NCBI GenBank assembly: GCA_040752895.1
Contig: JBFMHN010000002.1
Span: forward strand, 453,157-517,156
DNA: 64,000 nucleotides
Origin: Pseudomonadota bacterium
GTDB taxonomy: Bacteria > Pseudomonadota > Alphaproteobacteria > GCA-2746255
Direction: 5' to 3'
Positions 44,916 to 53,432 of this stretch are shown in pieces (position 1 is the stretch's first letter; every line of letters starts with the position of its first letter). The position numbers were made by a program, and so were the translations under genes. The notes under the pieces were generated by a model that searched no databases, was not told the origin of the DNA, and saw only the letters and a program-made list of their open reading frames with translations.

Positions 44916-45075
44916 GGCTGCTCCCTTCCTTTTCTTTGCGGACGCCCGATGATGGCGAGACGGGCGCTAAAAGTCCATGCCGGAAATAGGGGGAATCGGC
45001 ATGCGGCTTTTGTCTGTTTGGCGGGCGCCGCGCGGGCGTTAGAGTGGTGCCCGAAGCACACACCGGAGGTCGCGC

Positions 45076-45726
45076 ATGCGCGAAGATCATCAATCGACGC
45101 AGGTTTACGTGTGGGACCTTTATGTGCGCGTTGCGCACTGGGTGCTGGTCGCGGCCTTTACCATCGCCTTTGTAACGGAGGACGAAACGATGGGGCTGCA
45201 CGCATGGGCCGGCTATGTGGTCGGCGCGCTCGTTCTGATGCGGGTCGTCTGGGGGGTTATCGGGCCAAAGCATGCCCGCTTTAGCGATTTTCTCTCCAGG
45301 CCGGCCGCCGCCGTCACCTATGTCCGCGATCTTTTTGCCCTTCGGGCCAAGCGCTATCTCGGCCATAGCCCGGGCGGCGGCTTCATGGTGGCGGTCCTGT
45401 TGTGCAGCCTCGCGGTTACGGTCGCAACCGGGCTCATCGTCTACGCCGCCGAACACAAGGCGGGGCCCCTGGCCGGCTTCTTCGCCGCAACCCCCGCCGG
45501 CGTCTTGACGGCAGCGCCCGGCCGGTCTTCGGAAGAGAAAGAGGAAAACGGGAAGAAGGGGCATACCGAAAGCGCGCTCGGCGAAGCGGTCGAGGAACTG
45601 CACGAGTTCTTCGCTAACTTCACGCTGGCGCTGGTGATTGTTCACATCGGCGGCGTGCTGTTCGCCAGCTTCGCCCATCGCGAGAACCTCGTCAAATCCA
45701 TGCTCACGGGATACAAGCGGCGCTAG
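45076..45726 (+). CDS. Cytochrome b561-type membrane cytochrome
   Basis: A 216-residue four-helix membrane protein. Haem-ligating His candidates are VRVAHWVLVA (helix 1), LHAWAGYVVG (helix 2) and, late in the chain, LHEFFANFTLALVIVHIGG (helix 4 with two His). A charged loop (SSEEKEENGKKGHTE) separates helices 3 and 4. Members pass electrons between soluble cytochromes and quinones or act with exported haem proteins. No cytochrome c partner is adjacent. Confidence 0.85.
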   Translation: MREDHQSTQVYVWDLYVRVAHWVLVAAFTIAFVTEDETMGLHAWAGYVVGALVLMRVVWGVIGPKHARFSDFLSRPAAAVTYVRDLFALRAKRYLGHSPGGGFMVAVLLCSLAVTVATGLIVYAAEHKAGPLAGFFAATPAGVLTAAPGRSSEEKEENGKKGHTESALGEAVEELHEFFANFTLALVIVHIGGVLFASFAHRENLVKSMLTGYKRR

Positions 45727-45795
45727 ATGACGTCCCGGTGCGTGTTCGTGAAGACGGGGCCTCGCCGGGATGTTATGGGAAGTCGCCTGGCCGCC

Positions 45796-47109
45796 TTACC
45801 TTCCGTAGGATTGTATCGTTTGTTCGTTGATATCCGTCGGGTCAATGCCGCTGTTGAATTTGGAATCCTTATCGACGATCAAAATCGTCGCATGGTTTTC
45901 ATTAAAGTCCGAAATCACCGACCAGCTTGGCCAGACAATAATCTCGGCGCCGTCCCGCTCGGATCGGAAGACGTGATAGCCTTGGATCATGGTTTTCCAT
46001 AACGAATTGCTTTTGTTATAGAATTCCCCAAGATACACATTCCAATTTTCTGCATCGACATAGATCAGCTTGCGCCCGTAGGGGTGGTCTTCGGGGGGGA
46101 TGGCCTCGATGACGTAAACCTCGCGCGGCTCCCATCGGTCAACGGGGTTCCAGAAAGGCGGCTCCGCAAGGTTGAATCCGGGGAATCGGCCGGCAAGGGT
46201 TGCCGCGCTTTTATTCCAGAAGGGATTCCTCGAATTCGCGATCGCGAGAATTTTCTTTTTTCCGATCAGGCGGTAGCTCCGATACCAGGTCGGGTAGGCG
46301 CTGAATATGGCGATATCGTCCCCCACCAGATTGGTTCGTGGAATTCGAAGATTCCATAGGGTTCCGGAAAGTCTTTTTAGCCGGCGTCTCTGTTTCAGCC
46401 GTAGGTAGACGAGGTCGGGGCGGTCAACGTCGTGGCGTACGATGTAAACGCCGTTTCCCTCGATATCTTGAGGCGCCAGGGCGATCCGTATCAGCTTCTC
46501 CAAAATATCGCCCTCGCCGCGAACCGGACCGCCTTTTTCCCGGAGCACGCCTTTCAGGAACACCCGGATGACATGATAAAGCTCCGTCGTGTGTATGCCG
46601 GCTTTGCCGCTTACCAGAAGAAGCAGCGTATTTGGCAGATCCTGTGAATCGCCGTGTTGCTGCCCGTAATACAAATTCCATATGACTTTTATCGCGGCGT
46701 GCGGATCGTCGGAATCGACCATGGGAAACGGCACGCCTGCGCGCCAGCCGATAACACGGCGTGATTTTTCATCGAAGGTGACTCGGCGGGTATTGTCGCG
46801 CGTGAATTTCTCCATCACGGGGTCCTTCACCGGCGGCTTTGCGTGCGCCAATTCCAGCGTCAGGCCTTTCTCGCGGATTTGCCACTTGAAAACGTCGGGA
46901 ATCATCGTCGCGATCGGCACGCCCTCGAAGGTTTTCTTGCCGATTTCATCCAGGTTATCCGCGCGGATAACCGTGCCTTCTCGGGCTTCCTCCGCGAAAG
47001 CAGGAATGGGCCGCGCGAAAAAGAAAAGCAGCGAAAGAAGCAGAAAGAGCGCGCAAGCCGGACCGCCGGGCATGGTTCTCGAAGACGGAGCGGTCGGCAG
47101 GATACTCAT
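45796..47109 (-). CDS. DUF1329 family exported protein (outer-membrane lipoprotein-sorting-like)
   Basis: A 437-residue protein with signal peptide (ACALFLLLSLLFFFARPIPAFAEE). The following blocks GWRAGVPFP, IWNLYYGQQ and ENWNVYLGEFYNKSNSLWKTM match DUF1329 proteins, which are periplasmic or outer-membrane partners found near hydrocarbon and lipid catabolism and near RND exporters. The start MSILPTAPSS at 47109 is taken because the frame reads on through the MFS gene as shadow. It lies 11 bp after the MFS transporter gene on the same strand and is probably co-transcribed. Confidence 0.78.
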   Translation of the reverse strand: MSILPTAPSSRTMPGGPACALFLLLSLLFFFARPIPAFAEEAREGTVIRADNLDEIGKKTFEGVPIATMIPDVFKWQIREKGLTLELAHAKPPVKDPVMEKFTRDNTRRVTFDEKSRRVIGWRAGVPFPMVDSDDPHAAIKVIWNLYYGQQHGDSQDLPNTLLLLVSGKAGIHTTELYHVIRVFLKGVLREKGGPVRGEGDILEKLIRIALAPQDIEGNGVYIVRHDVDRPDLVYLRLKQRRRLKRLSGTLWNLRIPRTNLVGDDIAIFSAYPTWYRSYRLIGKKKILAIANSRNPFWNKSAATLAGRFPGFNLAEPPFWNPVDRWEPREVYVIEAIPPEDHPYGRKLIYVDAENWNVYLGEFYNKSNSLWKTMIQGYHVFRSERDGAEIIVWPSWSVISDFNENHATILIVDKDSKFNSGIDPTDINEQTIQSYGR

Positions 47110-47120
47110 ACCGATTCGCC

Positions 47121-48389
47121 TCAGCGCGCCTTGACCAAGACAAGAGTCCCGGCCGCCATCAGAAAGGCGGCGACCCCGAACCCGAACGTTGGCGAGACGG
47201 CCGTCCATAAGAGACCTATCGCCGAACTGGAGATGAACTTGGCCGCGCCGTTGACTACGCCGAGCGCGCCGTAACTTGTGGCAAGGATATACGCGTCCAC
47301 CATTTCGGCGGTGACCGTCGGTTCCAGCGCTTCCTGCACGGCCACATAAAGACCGGCGCCGAAGAAGACCGCGGCCAGGATCGCGATCCGGTCCACGTCG
47401 AGCGCAAAGGCAAGCGCGACAAGTCCCGCGGTGAGCGCGCCCACGGCATAGCCGAAGATGAGGACGCTGCGCTGGCCGTAGCGGTCGGCCCGCGCGCCAA
47501 TGGGGTAAAGGGCGAGGGCCTGCACGACGTTGCGCCACACATACAGCAACCCGGCGATCTGGGCCGCCCGGACGATGCCCATCGTGGGGGCAAGCAGCTG
47601 CGTCGCCGCCAGGATCAGAAGGCTGTGCGAGAAGTCGCCCAGTCCGAAAACGCCGACGGCGCCGAGGTAGCGTTTGAAGCGGGCGGGCAGGTCGCGCAGA
47701 GTCGCAAAGAATCGCAACGCCGGGTTGGGTGAACGTTTGGGATCCTTGACCAGGAACAGGAAGGCGAGAACCGCGAGCAGGCCGGGTGCCATGGTCAGCC
47801 AGAACACCAGGCGGAAGGGTTCCGCGGTGTCCTTTCCCGCAAGCGTCTGCGCCCAGCCGAGCAGGGCGACACCGAGCAATGGCCCGGCAATGGCGCCGAG
47901 CGTATCCATCGTGCGGTGAAAACCGAACGCGCGTCCGCGCGCGTCCGGCGAAATCGCTTGAACGATGATGGCGTCGCGCAGGGGGCCGCGCAGGCCTTTG
48001 CCGAACCAGGACACCAGCCGGCCGAGCAGAACAAGCGGCCAGCCCGCGGCGAGCGCAATCAGCGCCTGCCCGACCGGCGTAAGCCCGTAACCGACGAGTA
48101 CTAACGCCTTGCGGTGGCCGAACTTGTCCGCGATATAGCCGGCGGCCATTTTCGTGAAACTCGCGATGGCGTCGGCCGTTCCCTCTATGACGCCGAGAAC
48201 CACCGCGGGAAGCCCGAGCACGGCAAGAAAGCTCGGCAGGATCACCGTGGTCGTTTCGTAGCAGAGATCCCCAAGCGCGCTCGTCAGGCCGGCGCCGGCG
48301 ACCGTGCGGTTGAACCACCCCGGCTTTGGCGCCGCCCTTTCGGCGAGGTCTTTCGCTGCGGTCGGGTCGGCAGGCGATGGTGAAGTCAT
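47121..48389 (-). CDS. Major facilitator superfamily transporter
   Basis: A 422-residue protein with about 12 hydrophobic helices. The first cytoplasmic loop reads GYIADKFGHRKALVLVGYGL, the MFS A-motif (G-x3-D-x-x-G-x-R/K). Its layout resembles YfiS/drug-efflux and unknown-substrate MFS proteins that carry GLRGPLRDAI and DARGRAFGFHRTMDT loops. Start is ATG 48389; the upstream frame extension is not protein-like. Substrate not predictable. It is divergent from the fluoride channel genes. Confidence 0.85.
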   Translation of the reverse strand: MTSPSPADPTAAKDLAERAAPKPGWFNRTVAGAGLTSALGDLCYETTTVILPSFLAVLGLPAVVLGVIEGTADAIASFTKMAAGYIADKFGHRKALVLVGYGLTPVGQALIALAAGWPLVLLGRLVSWFGKGLRGPLRDAIIVQAISPDARGRAFGFHRTMDTLGAIAGPLLGVALLGWAQTLAGKDTAEPFRLVFWLTMAPGLLAVLAFLFLVKDPKRSPNPALRFFATLRDLPARFKRYLGAVGVFGLGDFSHSLLILAATQLLAPTMGIVRAAQIAGLLYVWRNVVQALALYPIGARADRYGQRSVLIFGYAVGALTAGLVALAFALDVDRIAILAAVFFGAGLYVAVQEALEPTVTAEMVDAYILATSYGALGVVNGAAKFISSSAIGLLWTAVSPTFGFGVAAFLMAAGTLVLVKAR

Positions 48390-48525
48390 TGGGCTTCCAC
48401 CGATAGGCTTGGGTTGAACGGCGTCGCGGGGAAAGAGTAGCCTTTCTCTCGCCAAGGCTCCACGGGCGCCGCCGAAGGTCGGGGGCTGGAGCGGACGCGG
48501 CATCGCATGCAGGGAAGGGGGCTGG

Positions 48526-48912
48526 ATGGAAAGTTTGGCGTGGGTCGTGTCGGGATGCGCCTTGGGCGGCGTCGCGCGCTTCTGGCTGTCCGGGGTGGTG
48601 GGCCGCCGCATCGGCGAGACGTTCCCTTGGGGGACGTTGGCCGTAAACGTGAGCGGCGCCTTCGCGATCGGGGTGATCGCCGCCGCGGCTGGCCAGGGCT
48701 GGTTCGCCGACCCCAACGCCTGGCGGTTCGCCGTGACCGGTTTTCTCGGGAGCTACACCACGGTTTCCTCGTTCAGCCTCCAGACCCTGGCTTTGGTGCG
48801 CGAGGGTAGCAGCCGGCAAGCGGCGGGCAACGTCGCGCTGTCCCTGGGGCTCTGCCTGCCCGCCACGGCTCTCGGCCTTTGGGTCGGGGCCGGCCTTCTG
48901 GTGTTCGGTTGA
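48526..48912 (+). CDS. crcB: Fluoride channel FluC/CrcB, first of a pair
   Basis: A 128-residue four-helix protein. GGVARFWLSG, FPWGTLAVNVSGAFAIG (pore Asn) and GFLGSYTTVSSFSLQT are family blocks. Fluoride channels of this family are dual-topology dimers exporting F-. The pore F-box is usually T-T-F-S-T/S-F; here the first Phe position is Val (TTVSSF). The neighbour at 48921 keeps both Phe. This suggests a hetero-oligomer. No fluoride riboswitch was recognised in the 136-bp leader. Confidence 0.9.
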   Translation: MESLAWVVSGCALGGVARFWLSGVVGRRIGETFPWGTLAVNVSGAFAIGVIAAAAGQGWFADPNAWRFAVTGFLGSYTTVSSFSLQTLALVREGSSRQAAGNVALSLGLCLPATALGLWVGAGLLVFG

Positions 48913-48920
48913 GGCCGGAG

Positions 48921-49403
48921 ATGACGCCCCGCGAGACCGATTCAAAACCGCCCGCGTCTTGCCGTTCCGTTCCGGCGTCCCGGTTGGCGGCACTCCGGGT
49001 CGCCGCCCCGCTCTATGTGGCGGTCGGGCTCGGCAGCGTCATCGGGGGAACCGCGCGCTGGCTTGCCTCGGAATTCCTGCGCGAGTGGGCGGGTGCTGGA
49101 TTCCCCTGGGGAACCCTATTCGTCAATGTCACGGGTTCCCTCTTGATCGGTTTCTACGCCGCGCTTGCCGGGCCCGATGGCCGGCTCTTCGCCGGCCCGC
49201 GCCAGCGGCACTTCGTGATGACGGGAATCTGCGGTGGCTACACGACCTTTTCGTTCTTCGGTCTTGAAACGCTTTCTTTCCTGGAGGCCGGCCGAGATGC
49301 GTTGGCGGGCCTTTACGTGGCCGTCTCGGCGATCGGGTGGCTCGCCGCCGCCTGGGGCGGCTTCGCGCTGGCGACCAGAATCAACCGTTTGAAGAGAGCT
49401 TGA
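48921..49403 (+). CDS. crcB: Fluoride channel FluC/CrcB, second of a pair
   Basis: A 160-residue homologue starting 8 bp after the first copy. IGGTARWLASEF, FPWGTLFVNVTGSLLIGFYA and GICGGYTTFSFFGLET show the pore Asn and complete F-box. It carries an N-terminal extension of about 30 residues (TPRETDSKPPASCRS...) absent from single-gene channels. Tandem crcB genes are known to form heterodimeric channels in other bacteria. Confidence 0.9.
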   Translation: MTPRETDSKPPASCRSVPASRLAALRVAAPLYVAVGLGSVIGGTARWLASEFLREWAGAGFPWGTLFVNVTGSLLIGFYAALAGPDGRLFAGPRQRHFVMTGICGGYTTFSFFGLETLSFLEAGRDALAGLYVAVSAIGWLAAAWGGFALATRINRLKRA

Positions 49404-49448
49404 CCCATGCGCATTCCAGAACAGGCGCCGCCGCCGCGTATCTTCGTC

Positions 49449-49533
49449 TGATTCCTCGTTTAGCCTCCAGACCCCGGCTCTGGTGCGCGAGGGTAGCGGC
49501 GGGCCGGCAAGCGGCGGGCAACGCCGCGCCGTC
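49449..49533 (+). pseudogene. Degenerate duplicated fragment of crcB
   Basis: The stretch near 49449-49533 repeats the first crcB gene at about 48764-48843: TCCTCGTTTAGCCTCCAGAC, CTGGTGCGCGAGGGTAGC and GGCAAGCGGCGGGCAACG all recur with few mismatches. The same frame reads SDSSFSLQTPALVREGS before diverging through a small insertion. No complete gene surrounds it. It is a remnant of a partial tandem duplication. Confidence 0.75.
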
Positions 49534-49648
49534 CTTTCGCGCTCTCCGGTGGGGCGGCCTTGCCGTGGCGCCGGCCGTGGAATCGGCTAGGATACCCCGA
49601 GCTTGGGCGCGTTCGGCATCGGGAGTGTCTATCGAAATGGGGGGCGGC

Positions 49649-50602
49649 ATGAAACGGATGGCAAGTGTGGTCGCGCTATTGTTCGCTTTGACGCTTGGCC
49701 TTGTGGCGGGCGCATCGGGCGCGGGCGCGGAGGACGATTTGACTACCGACAAGATCGTCAAAATGAGCCCGGAGGAAATGCGCGCCGCCCCGGCGGTGCC
49801 TTTCCTGCGCGCCTTCGAGGATGCGCCGGCGCGCGAAGAGTTCCGTCTCGCGCTGCAATATGGCTTGCGCGTTCTCGGCTTTTACGAGGGATGGCCCAAT
49901 GGCGAGGACGATGCGGCCATGAAGACGGCGGTGCGCGCTTTCCGGGCGGCGCGCGGCGAGCACGCGGCGGACACATTGTCCGTCGGCGACGTGAGCGACC
50001 TTGCCGAGCGCATGGCGCTGTTCGAACCCGATCGCTTCCATTTCCGGCGGAGCTTCTGGTTCGATCCGCCGCCGGACAGCCAGACGGCCGGCGCCAACGG
50101 CACATGGGTGGACCGCTCCCTGCAAGGCAAGGCGGATTACGCCGGCTATTTCGGCCTGCGCAATTATGTCGAAATAAGTTGCGACCGGGAAAAGATGACA
50201 TGCCTGGAAATGCAGCTGAAGATCGATTGGGGCGGCGAGCATGGGTACTTGCTCGCGTTAAAACCCGCCTCTTTCGCGCTAACGTTTTCGGAAGGCGAGC
50301 AGATTGTCGCTATCGACCGTAGCGCGAATTGCTATGCCGTGACGCTGACAATCGACCTCATCGCCAAGCGAGCGGAGCGGCGGGTGGACAATCATCAAAC
50401 GCCTTATTGCCCAAACGAGAAAGGTGATATGGGGCCGTCTTTTTACGATCTCGTCTCGCCCGAGACCCTGTTCGGTCCCGGCTGGGAAGAAGACGAAAAG
50501 CGGCGTAGCGAAGCCTTGAGTCCGGAACTGCGCGCGCTCCGCGAGCGGGTTCGTACCGGCAAGGCCTGGGAAAGAATCGGCAATCTGGCCGGGTTCCGCT
50601 GA
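49649..50602 (+). CDS. Exported protein with peptidoglycan-binding-like N-terminal domain
   Basis: A 317-residue protein with signal peptide (MKRMASVVALLFALTLGLVAG...GAEDD). Residues about 55-110 (LQYGLRVLGFYEGWPNGEDDAAMKTAVRAF) resemble a PG_binding_1-type repeat. The rest holds three Cys-containing strands (ISCDREKMTCLEM, SANCYAV, TPYCPNEKG) and no family I recognise. The frame extends upstream to 49337, but only the part from ATG 49649 has a clean leader. Periplasmic or cell-wall associated by inference. Confidence 0.6.
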   Translation: MKRMASVVALLFALTLGLVAGASGAGAEDDLTTDKIVKMSPEEMRAAPAVPFLRAFEDAPAREEFRLALQYGLRVLGFYEGWPNGEDDAAMKTAVRAFRAARGEHAADTLSVGDVSDLAERMALFEPDRFHFRRSFWFDPPPDSQTAGANGTWVDRSLQGKADYAGYFGLRNYVEISCDREKMTCLEMQLKIDWGGEHGYLLALKPASFALTFSEGEQIVAIDRSANCYAVTLTIDLIAKRAERRVDNHQTPYCPNEKGDMGPSFYDLVSPETLFGPGWEEDEKRRSEALSPELRALRERVRTGKAWERIGNLAGFR

Positions 50603-50977
50603 TCCGGAAAAGGGGGGAAGATTCTGCGCGCCGTGCGGGTCGCGGTGGTCTGCCGGGCTTTTCCCGCGCGATCCCAGCATCGGGCTCGATCCGTGGTTCC
50701 GCATCAAAGATGTGCATATTGCCGCGCGGGATGACCTGAAATTAAGCGCTGCCGCCTTTACCTATCGTGTGCGGTCGTTAAAAATCCCGCAAATCCACCT
50801 GTCTTACAATTGGCGCGATTGATGCATTGAAAAAGCGTGCTACCGTGCGCGCATTTCCGCTCGCGGAAGGCCCGAAGGCGGGCCTTCGCTTGGCAGCGTT
50901 GCCGATTGGATTGGCCCGGCATTTCCAGGCCCGCGTCCCATCTTGCGGCGTTTTTTGTTGATCAGAAAGAGAAGCGA
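50603..50977. other. Intergenic leader of the porin gene, with one strong hairpin
   Basis: This 375-bp gap has no convincing ORF. It contains a perfect hairpin, GAAGGCCCG (50866-50874) / CGGGCCTTC (50879-50887) with a 4-nt AAGG loop, without a following T-run. It may be an attenuator or mRNA-stabilising element in the porin leader. AT-richer sequence at 50770-50830 is a plausible promoter area. Confidence 0.4.
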
Positions 50978-52231
50978 ATGGCATCGGCAATATTCAAAAC
51001 GTCCGTCCGCCTTGGTGGCGCGGCTCCCGTCTTCCTGGCTTGCGCTGCAATCATAAGCGGAAGCGCCACGGCGGAGACGGCAACAGAAACAGCGGCGAAA
51101 GCCCCGCCAATCTTCACGCCGATCCTCGATACCCGGCTTCGTTACGAGAGCGTGGATCAAGAAGGCTTTGCGAAAGATGCGAATGCCGTAACTTTGCGTC
51201 TTCGCTTCGGCTTGGAGAGCCGCAGCTACAACGGTTTTTCCGTGCTTGTGGAAGGCGAGGGCATCGAAGGGCTTAACAACGATTACAACTCCACCACAAA
51301 TGGCCGGACGGCGCTGCCGGTGGTGGCGGATCCGGACAGCATCGAACTCAACCGGGCCCATATCGCGTACGCGGATGCGGACGTAAAGGCGGTCGTCGGG
51401 CGTCAGCGCATCATTCTCGACAATGCCCGCTTCGTCGGAAATGTGGGGTGGCGCCAAAACGAGCAAACCTTTGACGCGGCGCTTGGCTTGTTGACGGTGA
51501 TCCCGGACCTAAGGCTGACCTATGCCTATGTCAGCGCTGTCCGGCGCGTTTTCAGCAGCCGCAACCCAGCCGGAAAATTCGATAGCGACAGTCATCTCGT
51601 GAACCTTAACTACACCGGCTTGTGGGGCGCGGCGTTCACGGGCTATGGCTATCTCCTTGACCTGAAGGAAGCCCCGGCTTCTTCCACCGCAACCTATGGT
51701 CTGCGGGCCACGGCTCCCATCGACTTCGCCGAGGGCGCGCTTTTACAACTGACTGGCGAATACGCCTTTCAGACCGATTACAGCGACAACGCGGGGGATG
51801 TGGACTTAAGTTATTTCCTTGTCTCCATCGGCACGAAGTTCGATGGATTCGATGCGTCGGTAACCCATGAAACGCTGGAAGGAAACGGCGGCGTCGGCTT
51901 CGCGACACCGCTTGCGACGCTGCACGAATTTCAAGGTTGGGCGGATGTCTTTCTGACGACACCCGCTTCCGGGATCGAAGACCGGTATGGGCGTATTGGC
52001 TATGCTTTTCGCGAAGTCGGACCGTTCGCCGAGATCGTAACGGCGGCGATCTATCACGATTACAAGGCGGAGATCGGCGGCGGTTCGCTCGGTAACGAAC
52101 TCAACCTTCTGATTAAGGGCGTTATCGACCCTAAGCTTTCGGCCACTTTTAAATTCGCGACCTATGACGGTCCGGCGGGCGGACCCGCAGATCGCAACAA
52201 GCTGTGGCTGCAATTCGACCACAAATTCTAA
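50978..52231 (+). CDS. Outer-membrane beta-barrel porin-like protein
   Basis: A 417-residue protein with signal peptide (FLACAAIISGSATAET). Amphipathic beta-strand patterns run throughout (LDTRLRYESVD, VTLRLRFGLESRSYNGFSVLVEGEG, AHIAYADADVKAVVGRQRI), ending in LWLQFDHKF, a C-terminal aromatic insertion signal. The layout RLRYE...RQRIILDNARFVGNVGWRQNEQTFDA is typical of alginate-export/OprD-like porin families. Transported compound unknown. ATG 50978 is preferred because it gives the leader. Confidence 0.8.
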   Translation: MASAIFKTSVRLGGAAPVFLACAAIISGSATAETATETAAKAPPIFTPILDTRLRYESVDQEGFAKDANAVTLRLRFGLESRSYNGFSVLVEGEGIEGLNNDYNSTTNGRTALPVVADPDSIELNRAHIAYADADVKAVVGRQRIILDNARFVGNVGWRQNEQTFDAALGLLTVIPDLRLTYAYVSAVRRVFSSRNPAGKFDSDSHLVNLNYTGLWGAAFTGYGYLLDLKEAPASSTATYGLRATAPIDFAEGALLQLTGEYAFQTDYSDNAGDVDLSYFLVSIGTKFDGFDASVTHETLEGNGGVGFATPLATLHEFQGWADVFLTTPASGIEDRYGRIGYAFREVGPFAEIVTAAIYHDYKAEIGGGSLGNELNLLIKGVIDPKLSATFKFATYDGPAGGPADRNKLWLQFDHKF

Positions 52232-52330
52232 GGCGTTCCTCCGCCCCCAAACGCGAATTTGTGCGGCCGTTCCAAGGACCGGACAAAATCGTCGGCGACT
52301 TAACGTGGCGATGCATACGACAGCGGCATG

Positions 52331-53191
52331 CTATCGAGAGCTTGTAAGTTCAGCCTGAAATGCCGTCGCCGGGATAGCGACACCGAGGGTGTGGCCGTTC
52401 CGCGTCGTCGTCGCGACGTGAATCGCCACCAACCGGTACTCGCTTCCCCGACGGAGCAGGATGGGAGAGCCGGAATCCCCATGCGTTGCGTCGCAATCAT
52501 GAAGGATAAGCCGCCCCCGATCAGCGAACCGGATGAGCCGACAAGGTTCGTGACGGGTGAGTATGTGCGCCTTGTCCTGGCTGTAGCCGGCATGGAGAAA
52601 AACCGCCCGCTCCTGCTGCAACGCGGCGAGCCGTGACGGATCTAGTGTTTCGGCCTTAAGGCTTCCCAAGGCGGCATCGAAGCCATCCTTAAGGGTCAGC
52701 AGCGCCCAATCCGACGCCAGGTCCGTGGTTGCGCCGCCTTTCGGCGCCCTTGCTCCATCGGAGAGCCGGTAGCTTGCGACCTGCCCGTGTCGAAGGTAGT
52801 CGCCACGCCGATAGCCAGCGACGAAATGAAGCGAACTTGCGGGCAACCATCGCTGCGCGCGAACATTCCACAGGCAGTGAGCCGCCGTCACCACCCGCCT
52901 TGGCGCGACCAATACCCCGGAGCAAAAACCGCCAACCGTCTTATTGACCCGGCCGATGGCGCTCCACGGATAGGAGGCGCTGTCCACCAGCACACGATCA
53001 TCCTCGCCCTTGATGCCGAGGAGTCCGGGCGGTTCCGCGAGCCCGGCCGACATTCCCGCAATGTAAAGAAAAGCCGCGACGAGGGATCGCCAAAGACAAC
53101 GTCCGTCCGCCAACGGATACCGGATGCGCGTCGTTACCGCGAAGCGGACTATCTTGGGCAGCCTGCTGAAATAACGGAAGGAATTTTGCAT
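52331..53191 (-). CDS. Trypsin-like serine protease (S1 family), exported
   Basis: Catalytic triad visible: His in VVTAAHCLW, Asp in SDWALLTL and Ser in HGDSGSPILL. Two Cys pairs (FCSGVL-AAHC, EPCR-HDCD) fit the usual disulfides. The leader is SLVAAFLYIAGMSAGLAE. I give ATG 53191 (286 residues, MQNSFRYFSRL) as start; the frame stays open to 53320. Probably periplasmic or secreted. Its promoter lies beyond the large hairpin at 53330. Confidence 0.85.
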   Translation of the reverse strand: MQNSFRYFSRLPKIVRFAVTTRIRYPLADGRCLWRSLVAAFLYIAGMSAGLAEPPGLLGIKGEDDRVLVDSASYPWSAIGRVNKTVGGFCSGVLVAPRRVVTAAHCLWNVRAQRWLPASSLHFVAGYRRGDYLRHGQVASYRLSDGARAPKGGATTDLASDWALLTLKDGFDAALGSLKAETLDPSRLAALQQERAVFLHAGYSQDKAHILTRHEPCRLIRFADRGRLILHDCDATHGDSGSPILLRRGSEYRLVAIHVATTTRNGHTLGVAIPATAFQAELTSSR

Positions 53192-53329
53192 CGCCCGAAG
53201 CTGCGGAATGCCCCTTTCCGGTCTAGGGGCAACGTGCTCCGACGCGGCCTTTCGGGAGGCTGCGGAAGGCCGCGCCTCCCGCTCAAGCCGATTTAACCTG
53301 ACAATGCCTGAAAACACCATGCCCCCGGA

Positions 53330-53380
53330 GGCGTCACTTCAGGGGCTGTCTTAAAAGACCAGTCCCGTCAACGTGACGCC
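53330..53380 (-). terminator. Large hairpin between the VCBS protein and protease genes
   Basis: GGCGTCAC (53330-53337) pairs with GTGACGCC (53373-53380). Inside, GGGCT/AGTCCC and GTCTT-AA-AAGAC extend the stem almost without interruption. Located 53 bp beyond the stop of the VCBS gene (minus strand). It is a likely terminator or transcript-end structure, though the T-run is weak. Confidence 0.5.
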
Positions 53381-53432
53381 GCCGTTCAGGATAGCACAAC
53401 GCTACTTCGATGCCAGATCGCGGTAAAGGGGA

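Noticed and set aside
48371..48400. GGCGATGG resembling the fluoride riboswitch core upstream of the crcB pair
   Set aside because: It lies inside the start of the divergent MFS gene and the following AUAAACGC-type segment and pseudoknot partner are not seen.
45796..48993. Single 1065-codon minus frame
   Set aside because: It is the DUF1329 gene plus a shadow of the MFS gene on the same strand in another frame.
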